A DNA stretch of 64,000 nt from Rhizobium sp. G21 (GTDB lineage: Bacteria; Pseudomonadota; Alphaproteobacteria; Rhizobiales; Rhizobiaceae): positions 209,850 through 273,849 of the forward strand of contig NZ_JACFXW010000003.1 in the NCBI RefSeq assembly GCF_014158035.1, given 5' to 3'. This document shows positions 16,854 through 26,643 of the stretch, piece by piece. Every line of letters begins with the position of its first letter. The first letter of the stretch is position 1. Under the pieces are notes generated by a model, which did not search any database, was not told the origin of the DNA, and saw nothing but the letters and a program-made list of their open reading frames with translations. Both the position numbers and the translations under genes were made by a program.

Positions 16854-18152
16854 ATGTCGTCGCGTCTCGATGCGCTGCAAGGCAAGTTCACCCGGATCAA
16901 GGAGCCGACCCGCAATGCCGTGTCTGACACGGCGCCGGTCGAAGCCACCGTCAAAGAGATCATCGCCAATGTGCGCGAAAGGGGCGACGCCGCGGTTCGG
17001 GAGTATTCCCTCGCCTTCGACAAAGCCGATGTCGGCGAGTTCGAGGTCAGTGATGCGGAGAAACACAAAGCGATCGCCGATCTCGATCCCCAGACGCGAG
17101 AAGACACCGAATTCGCCATCGCGAATGTGCGCCGTTTCGCAGAGGCGCAGCTCGCAACTATTCTGCCGCTCGATATCGAGGCGCTGCCGGGTCTGCATCT
17201 CGGCCATCGGGTCATTCCGATCGAGATCGTCGGCTGCTACGTGCCCGGCGGCCGCTATCCGCTGTTGTCCGCTCCGGTCATGACGATCGTCCCGGCAAAG
17301 GTCGCCGGTTGCGATCAGGTGATCGCCTGCCTGCCGCCCAATGCGCATCCGGCCATGATCGCCGGCTGCCACCTTGCCGGCGCGGATCGCATTTTCCGGG
17401 TCGGAGGCGCTCAGGCGATCGCCGCCATGGCTTATGGCACAGAGACGATTCCCGCCGTCGACAAGATCGTCGGTCCCGGCAACGCCTTCGTCAACGAAGC
17501 CAAGCGCCAGGTCTTCGGCCAGGTCGGTATCGATCAGCTGGCCGGTCCGAGCGAGATCTTCATCGTCGCCGACGAAACCGCCAACGCCGCCATGATCGCA
17601 ACAGACATGCTGGCCCAGGCCGAACATGATGTGCGCACCCGGGTTGGTCTGGTGACGACGGACCGCAAGCTGGCGGAAGAGACGATCCGCGAAGTCGAAA
17701 AGCAGCTGGAGACGCTGTCGACCTCGCCCGTCGCCGGCGTCGCCTGGAGAGATTATGGTGAAGTGACGGTTGTCGATGACGAGGCGACGATGATCGCCTA
17801 TTCCGACTTTATCGCCACGGAACATCTGCAGGTTCACACGCGCGACCCGCATGCAACGGCGAAGAAACTGCGCAACTACGGTTCGATCTTCGTCGGCGAG
17901 CTGGCGAGCGTGGTCTATTCAGACAAGTGCTGCGGCACCAACCACACCCTGCCCACCATGGCGGCCGGACGCTACACGGGCGGTCTCTGGGTGGGATCCT
18001 ATGTGAAGATCGCGACGCATCAATGGTTAGACGAACGCGGCGTCGCCGCCGTCGCCCCTGCCGCTGCGCGCCAGAGCGCGACGGAACAGCTAGAAGGCCA
18101 TCGCCGCGCGGCGGCTCTCCGGCTGAGCCCGAAGCAGTTCGCAGCAGACTGA
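16854..18152 (+). CDS. Histidinol-dehydrogenase-family NAD-dependent dehydrogenase
   Basis: 432-residue HisD homologue that oxidises a primary alcohol to an acid with zinc and NAD. Family motifs in order: GCYVPGGRYPLLSAPVMT (about 126), RVGGAQAIAAMAYG, VDKIVGPGNAFVNEAKRQVFGQVGIDQLAGPSE, MLAQAEHD (zinc Gln/His), EHLQVHTRDP, CGTNHTLPT. It lies outside any histidine operon and beside an uptake system, so a catabolic role is likely. Sulfopropanediol 3-dehydrogenase (HpsN) is one known relative, but sulfonate use is not shown here. The start ATG at 16854 has AGGAGG (16843-16848); an upstream in-frame extension is rejected because it runs through the regulator gene. Confidence 0.85.
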   Translation: MSSRLDALQGKFTRIKEPTRNAVSDTAPVEATVKEIIANVRERGDAAVREYSLAFDKADVGEFEVSDAEKHKAIADLDPQTREDTEFAIANVRRFAEAQLATILPLDIEALPGLHLGHRVIPIEIVGCYVPGGRYPLLSAPVMTIVPAKVAGCDQVIACLPPNAHPAMIAGCHLAGADRIFRVGGAQAIAAMAYGTETIPAVDKIVGPGNAFVNEAKRQVFGQVGIDQLAGPSEIFIVADETANAAMIATDMLAQAEHDVRTRVGLVTTDRKLAEETIREVEKQLETLSTSPVAGVAWRDYGEVTVVDDEATMIAYSDFIATEHLQVHTRDPHATAKKLRNYGSIFVGELASVVYSDKCCGTNHTLPTMAAGRYTGGLWVGSYVKIATHQWLDERGVAAVAPAAARQSATEQLEGHRRAAALRLSPKQFAAD

Positions 18153-18311
18153 CAACTCCTCCCAAGCGATTTGTCCGTGGGCCGTCGAAGAGATTCGGCG
18201 GCCCTTCGTCATGCGATCGCCGCTGGCGTTTTGATGAGAGGCTCGAGGTCAAGGGGATTGGGCGGCACGCGAATATCCGCGCGGCTAAGGACTCAACGCC
18301 TGTATCGCGCT

Positions 18312-19195
18312 TCAGGAAAGTTTGCGCGGCATGATTTTCATCGTCGCGGCGATGGCCGAACCTGGCCCCAGCGCCGCCATGCCGTATTTCTCTGGTCCAC
18401 CCTCGAGGTTGAAGGCGTCGACTGGATGGGAGACGGGTTCGAAGCAGAAGAAATCTGCATCGGCGGCCGGAGAGAACAGGACATATTGGCTCAGCGCTTC
18501 GCTGGCGGTGATACGGGCGCAGATCCCGCGCGACGGCCAGTCGATGGCGGCTTGCCGGTTCCAGGCGGAGAACCAGTTGTTGATCCAGCGCCCAGGCAGC
18601 GGCTGTGCGGTGTTGAAGTTCATGTCCGGATGCAGCGACACGGGTTCGACGGCCTTCGGGAGATGATCGTCATTCTCCAGCCAGACGTGATCGCAGCTTG
18701 CCGTCAGCCTTAAATCCCGGTCGCGGACGAACCAGGGATGAAAGCCGAGCCCGAACGGAAGGCGGATGCCGCGATTGGTCATTGTGAGGCTCATGACCAG
18801 AGTTGCGCCTTGCAGAGCATAGGTCACCTCCGCGTCATAGCGATAGGACCTGGCCCCGTCGCGGCGAGACGGAGATCGAGGCGATCGCGGGACTGGCCGG
18901 TGATTGTCCAGGGCAAGGCGAAGGCGCTGCCATGTATCGGATATTTCTCCGCCTCCATGTTGCGTTCGATCGCATGGAACTTGCCGTCGAAGGTGAAGCC
19001 GCCGCCCGACACCCGCCCCGAGAAGGGCGCCAACAGGATGTTGGAGAGCTGGAAAGGATGCGCCGTGTCATCGGGCGCGCGTCGAAATATAGGTTGCCAG
19101 CAGGCGCCATCGTGAAAGTCGTAAGCCGTTGCGCCCGCGCCCAAGTCAGGGCGGATGGTGACGCGGGCCTGGCCGTTGTCGAGCCTGACCGTCAT
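18312..19195 (-). CDS. Aldose 1-epimerase family protein (frameshifted in this sequence)
   Basis: Galactose-mutarotase-like protein that interconverts sugar anomers. N-terminal half (to about residue 120): VRLDNGQARVTIRPDLGAG, then NILLAPFSGRVSGGGFTFDGK with the substrate-binding Asn/Arg region, and HGSAFALPW with the catalytic-type His. The C-terminal half in the next frame carries LPFGLGFHPWFVRD and FEPVSHPVDAFNLEGG, typical of the family. The break is at a two-base run (18846-18847); one more base joins ...GPGPYRYDAEVTYAL. Combined length of about 294 is normal. The start overlaps the SDR stop (TGATG). Last gene of the operon starting with the regulator at 23574. Confidence 0.85.
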
Positions 19196-19947
19196 CACCA
19201 GCCCCCGCTTATCTCGATATTTTGGCCGGAAATCATGTCTGAGGCGGGAGAAACGAGAAACAGCACAAGTTGGGCGACGTCGTCGGGCTGTATCCGGCTC
19301 TTGAGCGATTGGTTCTCGAGGATCCAGTCGCTATATTCCTTCAGCAGGTCGCCGAAGACGCGCTCCTCGGCCTCCGATACGACTGCCCCGGGCGAAACCG
19401 CGTTGACGCGGATGCCGCATGGCCCGAGTTCACGGGCCAGCGACTTGGTCAGGCCGTAGATTGCGCCCTTGGACGCTACATAGGGGACATATCCATCCCA
19501 GCGGCCATTCAGCGTGATCGAGCAGAAATTGACGATTTTGCCATAGGCTTTGCGCTTCATGCCCGGCGCTACGGCGCGTGTGAGGGCAAAAGCAGCAGAG
19601 GAATTGACGCGCAGCTGATCCTCGTATTCCTCCAGCGAGAATTCCTCGTAGGGTTTGTTGATGATCAGCGCCGCGTTGTTGATCAGGATGTCGATGCCGC
19701 CATATAGATCTGACAGCTGGGAGGCGCTGCGTTCACTCTCGGCGAGGTTGTTGAGATCCTGCTCGACAAAATGCGCATTGCCGCCGGCCTGCGTGATCTG
19801 CGAGGCGAAGGCGTCGCCGCCCTCGGCGCCGGGACGATCCAGCAGCAGCATGGTGGCGCCGGCGTGAGCCAGCGTTTCGGCCTGCGCCCGGCCGAGTGTG
19901 CCGAGCGCGCCTGTCAGAAGCACCGTCTTTCCGGTCAGGACTCCCAT
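19195..19947 (-). CDS. Short-chain dehydrogenase/reductase
   Basis: NAD(P)-dependent SDR, 250 residues. Cofactor motif TGALGTLGRAQA (about 12-23), NNAA at about 90, catalytic Ser in NFCSITLNGRW, and YVASK (Tyr-x-x-x-Lys) at about 157-161, followed by VNAVSPGAV. All catalytic residues are present. The chosen ATG at 19947 leaves a 7-nt gap after the ATPase. It probably oxidises the imported sugar at C1 or another hydroxyl, with the co-transcribed epimerase supplying the right anomer. Confidence 0.9.
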   Translation of the reverse strand: MGVLTGKTVLLTGALGTLGRAQAETLAHAGATMLLLDRPGAEGGDAFASQITQAGGNAHFVEQDLNNLAESERSASQLSDLYGGIDILINNAALIINKPYEEFSLEEYEDQLRVNSSAAFALTRAVAPGMKRKAYGKIVNFCSITLNGRWDGYVPYVASKGAIYGLTKSLARELGPCGIRVNAVSPGAVVSEAEERVFGDLLKEYSDWILENQSLKSRIQPDDVAQLVLFLVSPASDMISGQNIEISGGW

Positions 19948-19954
19948 GCGGGCC

Positions 19955-20695
<741 letters not shown>

Positions 20696-20697
20696 GC

Positions 20698-21680
20698 TCA
20701 CTTGTGCGCCTCCACTTTGATCTTGCGAGACATTTTGCCCATCCAGCTATTGGCGACGACGGCGAACATGGTGAGAAGGCCGATGGCGAATTTGAACCAG
20801 TTGGCGTCGACTCTCGACAATACGAGACCGTTGTCGATGGTGCGGATGAGAAGCGTGCCGATGATGGCGCCGAAGACGGTTCCGATGCCGCCAGCCAAAG
20901 CCGTGCCGCCGATCACGGCCGCGGCGACGGCCTGAAGTTCGAGACCTTCGCCGATCGAGGGCAGGGGGAGCCGAGGCGGAGCACCTGCAGCAGGCCGGCA
21001 AAGCCCGCCAGCACCGAGCAGAGCATGAAGCAGACGATCTTGACCCGCTTGACCGGAATTCCCATCGAGGCTGCGGCTTCGTTGAAGCCTCCCGTGGCGC
21101 GAATCCAGTTGCCGAAATTGGTCAGCGACAACAAGGCTGTCGCCAGGACCGCGATCACGGCGAACCAGATGAACGACATGCGCAAGATCGAACCCTGGAA
21201 GATATAGTCGGTGAACAACCAGGTTGGCAGGTTATCCGGCAGGAGCGGCGGAAAGCCGCCCGAAATCACGATGGTCAGCGAGCGGGCGATGAACAGCATG
21301 CCCAACGTGGTGATGAAGCTCGGGATCGAGAAGTGCAGCGTGACATAGCCGTTGACCAGGCCGACCGCGGCGGAGATCAGCAGGCCGATCAGCAGCGCCG
21401 CCGAAAAGGGCACGCCCGAATTCAACATCACGGCTATGCTCATCGGCATCAGCGCAAAGACGGAGCCGACCGACAGATCGAACTCGCCGCAGATCATCAG
21501 GATCGTGACGCCGATGGAGACCAGCGCAATTTCCGGCAGTAGGCCCATGATGCCGCGTATGTTCTCGAAGGAGAGCAACACGCCGTTGGACTTGATCTGG
21601 AAGATGGCGATCAGAACGATGAGCAGGGCCAGCCCCGCCAGTTCCGGCTTGTCCAGATAGATTTTCAGAAACCGTTTCAT
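20698..21680 (-). CDS. Sugar ABC transporter permease (frameshifted in this sequence)
   Basis: RbsC/FrcC-type permease, about 327 residues once repaired. It has the core motif VSIGVTILMICGEFDLSVGSVFALM (about 60-85) and, in the second frame, AVAAAVIGGTALAGGIGTVFGAIIGTLLIRTIDNGLV. The frame breaks within a run of five G on the plus strand (20964-20968); six would restore LRLGSPLPSIGEGLELQAVAA, the conserved late segment of the family. Likely a sequencing indel. It lies between the binding protein and ATPase genes; a REP-like repeat fills the 190-nt gap upstream. Confidence 0.88.
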
Positions 21681-21811
21681 CGGCAATAACTCGAATGTGG
21701 CGCTCCGGCAACATGACGGAACTGTGGATGTCGCTGCCCCTCACACTGCCGCCGCCATCCTCTGCCTGTAGGAAGGAGAGGGGAGATGGAGCGCCGAGCT
21801 TGCCCCAAGTC

Positions 21812-21838
21812 CCTTCTCCCCGCATGCGGGGGAGAAGG
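21812..21838. repeat. REP/RIME-like palindrome
   Basis: Inverted repeat CCTTCTCCCC (21812-21821) and GGGGAGAAGG (21829-21838), with flanking sequence ending GGCGGATGAGGGGC (about 21850-21864). This is the common intergenic mosaic repeat of rhizobia. It sits between the binding-protein and permease genes of one operon, where it can act as a stabilising or attenuating hairpin. Confidence 0.7.
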
Positions 21839-21869
21839 CGCGCCGGCAGGCGGATGAGGGGCAAATGTC

Positions 21870-22844
21870 TCAGCGCAGGCCCTGCTTGGACATTTCCATG
21901 ATCGTCGGAACGTCCTTGGGAACAACGATGCCCTGTCCGGTGTCGACATCGGACGGGGTCAGGCCGGCGGTCTTATAGAGATAGGCCTGCATGACGGGCA
22001 TGAAGCCTTGCATGTAGGGCTGCTGGTCGACCTGCACCTGGATGTAGCCGGCCGTCATCTGCTGCAGCGCTTCCGGCACCAGGTCGAAACCACCGAGCAG
22101 AACCTTGCCCGGCTCGATGCCCCGATCCTTCAGCACCTTGGCGACGCCGGCATGCCAGTAGCCGGTGTCGAAATAGGCCGTCGTGTTCGGGTTGGCGTTG
22201 AGATAGGCGCCGATGCGGTCGGCGGTCAGCGCGAGGTCGGTCGCCGCGTCGATGCGGGTGATGTTGATCTCGCGGTCTTTATGTTCGGCCTTGTATTCCT
22301 CGAGGAACTTGTTCACGCCGGCGGCGCGTTGTTCGGACCAGGTCTGGCCCGGCGCATTGACGCCGACCAGCAGGTTGAGGGGGCCGTCCTTGGGAAAATT
22401 CAGCGACTGCGCCTTTGCCAACGAATAGCCCGCGGCGACGAAGCCCTGGCCGACGAAGGCCTTGCGGGCATTGCCCTTGGCGCCCTGGCTGTCGTCGACA
22501 TTGACGGCGAGCACGAGGATGCCGGCGTCAGTGGCTTCCTGGATCACGGCGTCGTAGGCTTTGTCGTCGACGATGGCGACGAAAATCGCATCCGGCTTGG
22601 TGGCGATCGCCGCCTGCAGGTTGGCGACGGCCTGCTCGACCGAGCCTTCCGTCTGGGTCAGGATCAGCTGGCAGTTGGCTTCGACACGGGCGCAACCGTC
22701 ATCGAAGCCTTTCTTCACGGACTGCCAGAACGTATTGGATGCCGAGGAATGGCTGATGAATGTGAGATTCAGGCCTTCCGCGTAAGCGCCGGATGCCATC
22801 ATCGACAACCCCAACGCCGTCCCGGCGATCAATTTCTTAAACAT
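21870..22844 (-). CDS. Periplasmic sugar-binding protein (ribose/fructose-type)
   Basis: Signal peptide MFKKLIAGTALGLSMMASGAYAEG (cut after AYA), then a type I periplasmic fold opening LNLTFISHSSASNTFWQSVKKGFDDGCARVEANCQL. The two cysteines (CARVEANC) are shared with fructose- and inositol-type binding proteins. Later motifs VAIVDDKAYDAVIQEATDAGILVLAVNVDD and LGGFDLVPEALQQMTAGYIQVQVDQQPYMQG are family standards. 324 residues; RBS GGGAGG. It follows the FCD regulator by 37 nt and begins the structural part of the operon. Confidence 0.92.
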   Translation of the reverse strand: MFKKLIAGTALGLSMMASGAYAEGLNLTFISHSSASNTFWQSVKKGFDDGCARVEANCQLILTQTEGSVEQAVANLQAAIATKPDAIFVAIVDDKAYDAVIQEATDAGILVLAVNVDDSQGAKGNARKAFVGQGFVAAGYSLAKAQSLNFPKDGPLNLLVGVNAPGQTWSEQRAAGVNKFLEEYKAEHKDREINITRIDAATDLALTADRIGAYLNANPNTTAYFDTGYWHAGVAKVLKDRGIEPGKVLLGGFDLVPEALQQMTAGYIQVQVDQQPYMQGFMPVMQAYLYKTAGLTPSDVDTGQGIVVPKDVPTIMEMSKQGLR

Positions 22845-22881
22845 GCGTACCTCCCTTGTTAGACAGTGCTCCCCCACCGGC

Positions 22882-23574
22882 TCACTCGGTCCCGTCGAAA
22901 AGTTCGGATCGGGACCGGGCGATTTCCGGCAATGAACTGAGAATTTCGCGTAGATGCAGCCGTGTCGCCTTCTCGGCGGCGGCCTTGTCGCCGGCCGCTA
23001 TGCCGTCGACGATCTGCTCGTGCTGGTCGATCAGGCGGCCGACATGCATGTCGTCGACCGAGAGAAAGCGGACGCGGTCCATCTGCGCCTTGACGCTTTC
23101 GATGACGCTCCAGGCATAGGCATTGCCGGCCGCGGCGGCCAGCGTGCGGTGGAAGAGTTCGTCGAGCCTGAGGAACGCCGCGCGATCCTGCTGCGGCACC
23201 TTGCGTTGTTCGACGATCTGCCGGCGCAATTCCTCGATGGTCTCCGGCGCATGGACCTCCGCCACCGCACGCACGACATCGGCCTCGATCGCCTCGCGCA
23301 CGAAGCGGACATCCATGACGGAAGCGACGGAAATCTTGGTCACGAAGGTGCCGCGTTGGGGAAGGACATGCACGAGCCCTTCCTCGGACAACTTGATGAA
23401 GGCCTCGCGCACCGGCTGGCGACTGACCGACAGCGCCTTGGCGACATCGGATTCCGACAGGCGTTCGCCCGGCAGGAGCTCCGCGTGAATGATCTGCTCG
23501 CGCAGGATGCGATAGACCTGCGGACCTACGGTCTCGCCGATCGTAACCGCCCGCGCGGATTTTGCAGGGTTCAT
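22882..23574 (-). CDS. GntR-family regulator, FadR/FCD subfamily (first)
   Basis: 230-residue repressor. Winged helix at about 15-80 (VYRILREQIIHAELLPGERLSESDVAKALSVSRQPVREAFIKLSEEGLVHVLPQRGTFV). The all-helical FCD sensor at about 90-220 has the metal-site pattern D/H-H-H (LDELFHRTL, LIDQHEQIV, RLHLREIL). It heads the operon binding protein-permease-ATPase-SDR-epimerase. A 20-bp site upstream (23618-23637) recurs, inverted, before the second SDR gene (26591-26610), so it probably controls both units in response to a sugar acid. Confidence 0.9.
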   Translation of the reverse strand: MNPAKSARAVTIGETVGPQVYRILREQIIHAELLPGERLSESDVAKALSVSRQPVREAFIKLSEEGLVHVLPQRGTFVTKISVASVMDVRFVREAIEADVVRAVAEVHAPETIEELRRQIVEQRKVPQQDRAAFLRLDELFHRTLAAAAGNAYAWSVIESVKAQMDRVRFLSVDDMHVGRLIDQHEQIVDGIAAGDKAAAEKATRLHLREILSSLPEIARSRSELFDGTE

Positions 23575-23617
23575 GCGAGCCTCCTCCTCGAGCGCATTTC
23601 CGCCGCCCGTTCTATAC

Positions 23618-23637
23618 TAACCTACTACCATACAAGT
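23618..23637. promoter_or_regulatory. Candidate FCD-regulator operator A
   Basis: TAACCTACTACCATACAAGT. It matches the reverse complement of 26591-26610 at 17 of 20 positions (TAAC-N-T-N-CTACCATAC-N-AGT). It lies 44 nt upstream of the first FCD regulator gene. Confidence 0.6.
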
Positions 23638-23654
23638 CAAGTCGAATTGCGCGA

Positions 23655-24856
23655 TTATGTGTCCGCCGTCGTCGAACGGCGAAAGGTCGTGAACTTTTTG
23701 TCGAGATCCTCGGACAGTTCGACGCCATGGCCGGGGCCGGGCGGAATGGTGATCATGCCATTGGCGACCATGGGCAGCTGCGTCGTCAGATCGGCGTACC
23801 AGGTCCGGTAATAAGCGCGGACGCTCTCCTGCACGAGCGCGTTGGGCGCATTGAGGGACAAATGCGTCGAGGCGGCCAACACCACCGGCCCGGTGCAATC
23901 ATGCGGCGCGACCGGTAGGTGCCACGCCTCGGCCATGGTCGCGATCTTCTTGGCTTCGGAAATGCCGCCGCACCAGGAGAGGTCGAGCATGACCACGCCG
24001 GCGCTCTCGGTTTCCATCAGGTCGCGGAAGGCCCAGCGGGTGGCGAGCGTTTCCGAAGCGCAGAGCGGCGCGCGGCTGGCTGCGGCGTAGCGCTTGAGGC
24101 TCGACAGCGAATCCATCTTGATCGGGTCTTCGTGCCAAAAGGTATTGTAGGGTTCGAGCGCACGGGCGATCTGGATCGCCGGGGTGAGCTGCCACATCGA
24201 GTGAAACTCGACCATGATGTCGATCTTGTCGCCGACCCGTTTGCGGATCTTCTCGAAGGGTTCGAGCGCCTTCTTCAGGTCGGCTGCGGAAATATACTGG
24301 CCACGGTTCTTTTCGGCGGCGATGTCGAAGGGCCAGATCTTCATAGCGGTGATGCCTTCGAGAGCAGGTCTTCCGCCAGTTCGTCGGCCCGTTCGAGGAA
24401 GCCGTTGAGGTCGTCATAGTCGCGCCGCGGGCCGCCGATGCCGTAATTGCCGGTCTGCTGGCCGGTGCCTGCGCGCATGTAGGTGTTGCCGGCGCAGGTA
24501 TTGTAGGTGCGGATATCCCGGCGCGAGAAGCCGCCCAGCAACTGGGCGATCGGCAGGTTGGTCGCCTTTCCGAACAAGTCCCACAGGCCGATGTCGATGG
24601 CGGAATTGCCGCGCATTTCCGCGCCCGTCGAGCGGAAGCCGAGATAGCCCGTGAGGTCTTTCGAGATGAGGTCGATGGCCAGCGGATCCCTGCCGATGAG
24701 CTTCGGCGCGACTTCTTCGTGGATATAGGCTTCAACCGTCTGGGCGCCGAAAAAGGTCTCGCCGAGGCCGACAAGGCCTTCGTCCGTATGGATCTGCACC
24801 CAGAGAATGTTCGGGAATTCCTCGACGCGAATCGTCTCGAGGGCGGTGATTTTCAT
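23655..24856 (-). CDS. Enolase-superfamily (mandelate racemase type) sugar-acid dehydratase (frameshifted in this sequence)
   Basis: Removes water from an aldonic or uronic acid to give a 2-keto-3-deoxy acid. N-terminal capping domain VQIHTDEGLVGLGETFFGAQTVEAYIHEEVAPKLIGRDPLAIDLI. The barrel part in the next frame carries GITAMKIWPFD, metal-site MVEFHSMW and HEDPIK, ASETLATR, LDLSWCGGISEAKKIATMAE and APHDCTGP. The break is at 24359, where one extra base gives ...LLSEGITAMKIW. About 401 residues repaired. Subgroup close to galactonate/arabinonate dehydratases; substrate not assigned. Second gene of the operon headed by the second FCD regulator. Confidence 0.85.
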
Positions 24857-24858
24857 GG

Positions 24859-25596
24859 TCAATACACTCCGGCCGCAAGCAGCGCCTTCACGGTCAGGTC
24901 AAAATGCTCGACCATCGCAGCTTCGCCCCTGGCCGGATCGCCATTGGCGATAGCCTGGGCGATGGCGAAATGGCCGTCGACGCTTTCCTGGCGGGTCTCG
25001 TTGCTGGCGCGACTGGCCCAGCCGATCGGCCATGTGTGGCGCGTCACCACATGGAAGGAGCCGACGATCAGCGAGAACATGGGGTTTTTGGACGCCGCCG
25101 CGATCGCCTCGTGAAAGGCGATGTCATGGATCATCACCTTCTGCGGATCATTGAAGTCGCGCTGCATGGCCTCGGCCAGCGCGAAGATCTCAGCGGCTTC
25201 GCGATCGGTGCGACGCAGGGCCGCCAGCGCCACCGTGCGGCGCTCGATCGTGCGACGCACGTCGAAGATCTGCTGGATTGTCGTCTGGTTGGTGTGGACG
25301 GCATGGTCGGTGATCAGGGCAAGCACGTCGGCGGTGGGGGCGGCAACCCGGGCGCGACGGCCGTTGCCGATATCGATCAGCGTCAGCGCCGCGAGCGAAC
25401 GATAGGCCTCGCGAACGATGGTGCGGGATGTGCCGGTCATTTCGGCGAAGGCGCCCTCGCTCGGCAACTCGTCGCCGACCTGCAGACCGTTTTCGCGGAT
25501 ATAGGTTTTCACCGACGCCATCACGCCGCCGAGCAGGCCGTCTCCTGCCGCTTCGCGGCGCTCCGTCCTGGCGACATCTGGGGAATTGATGATCAA
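24859..25596 (-). CDS. GntR-family regulator, FadR/FCD subfamily (second)
   Basis: Repressor with winged helix at about 25-95 (LQVGDELPSEGAFAEMTGTSRTIVREAYRSLAALTLIDIGNGRRARV) and FCD domain (VMIHDIAFHEAIAAASKN, GRSF-type helices, AMVEHFDLTVKALL). The open frame starts at a TTG (25608), but GGAGGA (25600-25605) lies inside that extension. The TTG at 25594-25596 just after it is a better start, and the palindrome at 25608-25622 then falls outside the gene. It is divergent from the SMP-30 gene and followed by the dehydratase, so it probably controls both. Confidence 0.82.
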   Translation of the reverse strand: MIINSPDVARTERREAAGDGLLGGVMASVKTYIRENGLQVGDELPSEGAFAEMTGTSRTIVREAYRSLAALTLIDIGNGRRARVAAPTADVLALITDHAVHTNQTTIQQIFDVRRTIERRTVALAALRRTDREAAEIFALAEAMQRDFNDPQKVMIHDIAFHEAIAAASKNPMFSLIVGSFHVVTRHTWPIGWASRASNETRQESVDGHFAIAQAIANGDPARGEAAMVEHFDLTVKALLAAGVY

Positions 25597-25607
25597 GCTT
25601 TCCTCCA

Positions 25608-25622
25608 ACCTATCATATAGGT
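25608..25622. promoter_or_regulatory. Palindromic operator, second FCD regulator
   Basis: Perfect palindrome ACCTAT-CAT-ATAGGT in the divergent region between the regulator and SMP-30 genes. Short odd-spaced palindromes of this size are typical FadR/FCD sites. It overlaps the leader of the regulator gene, as expected for autorepression. Confidence 0.6.
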
Positions 25623-25693
25623 AAACCTTACCTTGATTTAGATTCGCCTTTGCCTATTGTCAACGCCAAACTTGGACTGATTTGGGAGAGAGT

Positions 25694-26587
25694 ATGCAGG
25701 CCAACATCATGTTCGATGCGCGCGATATCGTCGGCGAGAGCATCATCTGGTCCGATCACGAGCAGGCGCTCTACTGGGTCGATATCGGCGGCAAGCGCAT
25801 CCATCGGCTGGAGGTCGGGGGCGGCCGCCACGACGCTTGGCCGACACCTGATTTTCCGACCTCCATCGGAATGCGGGCAAACGGCGGCTTCATCGTCGGT
25901 CTCGCCCACGAAGTCTGCCTCTGGACGCCGGACGGCAGATTCGAAACGTTGGCGGTCCCCGAACCAAGTCGGCCGGGCAACCGGTTGAACGAGGGGCGCG
26001 TGGCGCCCGACGGCTCCTTCTGGGTCTCGACGATGCAGAACAATCTCAACCCGGACGGCACTCCCAAGGATATGGACGGCCATGTCGGCGCCGTCTATCG
26101 CGTCGATGCGGCGGGCGCGGTGTCGCGGCTGACGCCGAACGAATATGGCATCACCAACACGATGGCCTGGACGAGCACCGGCCGTTTCCTCTTCGCAGAT
26201 ACCCTGGCGAACGAAATCTACGCCTTCGACTACGATGCGGCGACCAAGACGCTCGCCAATCGTCGCACGATAGTCAGCGGCTTCGAGCGCGGCTTGCCAG
26301 ATGGCTCGTGTCTCGATTCCGAGGACGCCCTGTGGAATTGCCGCGTTGTCGGAGGGGCGGCGGTGGCGCGGTTCAGCGAGACGGGCGAGCAGCTCGGCCT
26401 TGTGGAACTGCCGGTATCCTGGCCGACCAGTTGCGCCTTCGGCGGCAAGGATCTTACGACGCTCTACATCACCTCCGCCCGCTTCACGATGACGGCGCAG
26501 CATCTCGAAGCGCATCCCCAGGAGGGCAGCCTCCTTGCGGTGGAGACGGGAATTCGCGGGGCGCCGGAGTGGAAATTCGCCGGTTGA
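25694..26587 (+). CDS. SMP-30/gluconolactonase family lactonase
   Basis: Six-bladed propeller that opens sugar lactones with one divalent metal ion. Motifs: VGESIIWSDHEQALYWVDI with the metal-binding Glu, RLNEGRVAPDGSFWVSTM (Asn ligand), ITNTMAWTSTGRFLFADTLANEIYAFDYD (Asn and Asp ligands), and LPDGSCLDSEDALWNCRV. 297 residues, typical. The ATG at 25694 has GGGAGAG upstream; an earlier TTG is possible. Placed between a dehydratase operon and an SDR-dehydratase operon, it fits the lactone-to-acid step. Confidence 0.9.
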   Translation: MQANIMFDARDIVGESIIWSDHEQALYWVDIGGKRIHRLEVGGGRHDAWPTPDFPTSIGMRANGGFIVGLAHEVCLWTPDGRFETLAVPEPSRPGNRLNEGRVAPDGSFWVSTMQNNLNPDGTPKDMDGHVGAVYRVDAAGAVSRLTPNEYGITNTMAWTSTGRFLFADTLANEIYAFDYDAATKTLANRRTIVSGFERGLPDGSCLDSEDALWNCRVVGGAAVARFSETGEQLGLVELPVSWPTSCAFGGKDLTTLYITSARFTMTAQHLEAHPQEGSLLAVETGIRGAPEWKFAG

Positions 26588-26590
26588 CAA

Positions 26591-26610
26591 ACTAGTATGG
26601 TAGAATGTTA
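26591..26610. promoter_or_regulatory. Candidate FCD-regulator operator B
   Basis: Minus strand reads TAACATTCTACCATACTAGT, 17 of 20 identical to 23618-23637. It lies between the SMP-30 stop and the second SDR start, suggesting a separately controlled promoter for the SDR and glucarate-dehydratase-like genes. Confidence 0.6.
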
Positions 26611-26643
26611 AGTAAGGCCGAATTAGGGGAGGAGCGCCCGAAT

